Shown here piece by piece: positions 62,186-64,000 of a stretch of 64,000 nt of DNA (positions are counted from its first letter, which is position 1; every line of letters starts with the position of its first letter). Location of the stretch: positions 1,860,001 to 1,924,000 of the forward strand of contig NC_134951.1 of the NCBI RefSeq assembly GCF_965638725.1, given 5' to 3'. The translations under genes and the position numbers were made by a program. The notes beneath the pieces are model-generated. The model was not told the origin of the DNA and made no database searches. It saw only the letters and a list, made by a program, of their open reading frames with translations. The stretch is from Aptenodytes patagonicus (Eukaryota > Chordata > Aves > Sphenisciformes > Spheniscidae).

Positions 62186-64000
62186 TCAGAGGATGTCCCC
62201 TTTTGGAGTGTGGCAGTATCTTGGTGGCACAGATGTTGCTGGCACTGTCGCTCAGGTATGAACCAATTGGAGACACCTAAGTAGGACCTGGGACCTGGCT
62301 GCTCCAGGACACCTGGGTGCACCCTGTGTCCCTCTGCTCTCCTTGTAGGGTGAGGAGCCCAGCAGCACCCCACAGCAGACACGGCTCCTTCAGAGCTGCT
62401 CACCTGGGCTCCCGCTGAGGAGAAACAAGCTCTACCAACTCATCCCATCCTCCAGGAGACATCCAAGAGGTCCTAGCGGCATCTATGTCTGCATTCGCTG
62501 CTCAGTTCTCTACGAGATCGGCTGGATCCCATAGAGGCCCTTGCATGGCAGACACGGGAGGTGGGCAAGAGGAATCCCACCCTTGGGTGCTGCTCCAGAA
62601 GCATCCCTGTCCACCAGCTTCTCCCCAGCTGCCAGACACGGGCAGGAGAGCCAGGATATGCTGTGAGAGCATCCAGTATCTGTCTAAGGACGATTCAGTA
62701 CCAAAATAAAATAGCAAATAGCAGGGAAAGGAATAATAAACTAAAAAAATGACATAGAAATTACCAGGCAGGTGATAAGGGAGACAACTAGGAAGAGCAG
62801 AGGCTTCAGCCACTGCCGATGGGCCAGGAAGGGACCTGCTGGGGCATGGCCTTGAACAGGGTCCACCTGAACCCTGCAGCAGATAAGAAGGGGGAAACAC
62901 AATTACCAGGAGTATTACGGGCTTGTGGGACTCTGCGAGACTTATTACGGGATGTTCAGGGGAAAGGCTAAAGGTGGGGAAAGGAGGGGGGGTCAGGGTG
63001 GATGGGGTGGGGAATGAGTGTAGGAAAATGGAGAGGTGGGGGAGTTAGAAAGGGCTGGACGTGCTTAAACCAGCTGCCAGTCAGTGCCCTTGTCCAGCCG
63101 AGCCTGATCACTGCAGTCCGTCTTCTCTTCTTATGCAGTCCTTTCCTTAGCTTATTTTTTTCGGCGTAATCTCACTCTCTCCTACGTGCGAGTGCTGCAG
63201 GGTCTAAGTGCCTGCAGCTGGAGGGATGTGGGCCACAGGGCTCACAGGTCTAGGTCAGGGTGTACATGCATGTGCACAGGCACGTCCGTGTGTATGTGCG
63301 TGTATATGTGTACGTCCATACGCATGTGTATGTTTATGTGCACGTGCCCGTGCGTGTGTATGTGTATGTGCATGTATGAGGGGTCTAAACACCAGCAGCT
63401 GGAAAGACCTGGGAGTGTTTGTATTTCCCCAGTGAATTTAATTGTGTGTATGTAACTCGCTCGCAAACTTCAGTCTGGACCAGCTGGTGAGCAGGAGGAG
63501 ACCGGCGTGCAGGGTAAGAAGGTGCAGAACCTGGGCATGCTTATTAGACGGACTGAGAGCCCGTGCTCCACATCTAATTCCCTCGCCTGAACACCGAGCG
63601 TCCTGTTCGAGGCCGTCAGCTCAGCTCCCTCGAGAGCCACCACCAGGCAACCAGCATCTCCGGAGGCAGTTGGTTCTCCTCCCTCTTCCCTCTGACTCTG
63701 AAGAGACCCTGCACAACTGCCATAGACCAAGCACCTTGCCTTTAGATGGGTCATTTCAGAGCCTGGAAATGAAGAATGGATTAAGAGCATGAACACGGCA
63801 GGAACAATATTTAGTGCTTTACTATCCATCTCCCTCCTTGGCTCTGAGCTGGAGAGGTCAGTGAAAGAGCTGCAGCTCCAGGCAGCACAGAAGTGTTTCG
63901 GGGGCAGCACAGGGAGCTGGGATTGGGGAAGGACAGGTTAAACGGTCCTAAGGGACAAAACATCATGAGGGAATGGATGTGGGAAGTCGGGAGACTGAAG
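62186..64000. other. Right-edge region, possible first exon of the fibrinogen-like gene
   Basis: No certain gene. On the minus strand an ATG at about 63826 opens MDSKALNIVPAVFMLLIHSS followed by FPG, which looks like a signal peptide and ends at a position resembling a splice site. It could be the start exon of the fibrinogen-like gene, but the downstream donor is weak and the phase to the 59.4-kb exon cannot be proved. Confidence 0.25.
63256..63380. repeat. Alternating purine-pyrimidine (TG/CA-rich) repeat
   Basis: About 120 bases made of TGTGTATGTGCGTGTATATGTG-like words, mostly alternating purine and pyrimidine. It is a degenerate (TG)n/(TATG)n simple repeat with left-handed DNA potential. 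Cys/Val-rich frames across it are by-products. Confidence 0.85.

Noticed and set aside
63186-63466. Cys/Val/Met-rich small frames
   Set aside because: They are translations of the TG-rich simple repeat.

Overview
This is vertebrate nuclear DNA, most probably from a bird. The evidence is CR1 LINEs with the avian (ATTCTATG)n 3' end, a solo LTR of a type common in bird genomes, compact GC-rich genes with short introns, and strong CpG-rich promoters. No bacterial, plasmid or CRISPR features are visible. All gene models below were built by reading exons, GT/AG splice sites and frame by eye. For DRC1, TRIM35 and STMN4 the exon lengths sum to exact multiples of three and give proteins of the expected family length.

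Layout. 1-4659 (minus) is the 5' part of a gammaretrovirus-like endogenous retrovirus: LTR, primer-binding site, leader with three 45-bp repeats, open gag, then pro-pol in the same frame after a TGA. A premature stop lies in the RNase H part, and the element runs off the left edge. 4660-4795 is an orphan copy of a gene tail also found at about 7450-7572. 5276-8755 (plus) is an unrecognised multi-exon gene with an N-terminal membrane hairpin and some reading-frame conflicts. 10004-26526 (plus) is DRC1, the nexin-dynein regulatory complex subunit of motile cilia, in 17 exons; two RFX X-boxes and two NRF1 sites sit just upstream, and CR1 LINEs lie in introns 6 and 7. 28625-32557 (plus) is TRIM35, a RING/B-box/coiled-coil/PRY-SPRY E3 ligase. 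37.6-45.4 kb (plus) is STMN4, a neuronal stathmin, with a distal CpG promoter and a minisatellite in intron 1. 51861-59402 (minus) is the 3' part of a secreted coiled-coil plus fibrinogen-domain protein of the angiopoietin-like/fibroleukin type. An 81-bp in-frame duplication in this gene copies an exon end together with its splice donor.

The genes do not form one pathway. TRIM35 next to STMN4 is the arrangement I recall from other amniotes (human 8p21), whereas DRC1 is on human 2p23, so the DRC1-TRIM35 junction reflects a different chromosome history in this lineage. The most useful leads are the duplicated splice donor in the fibrinogen-like gene, the paired X-boxes of DRC1, and the unrecognised gene with its orphan tail copy beside the retrovirus. 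I did not find a convincing wholly new molecular system.
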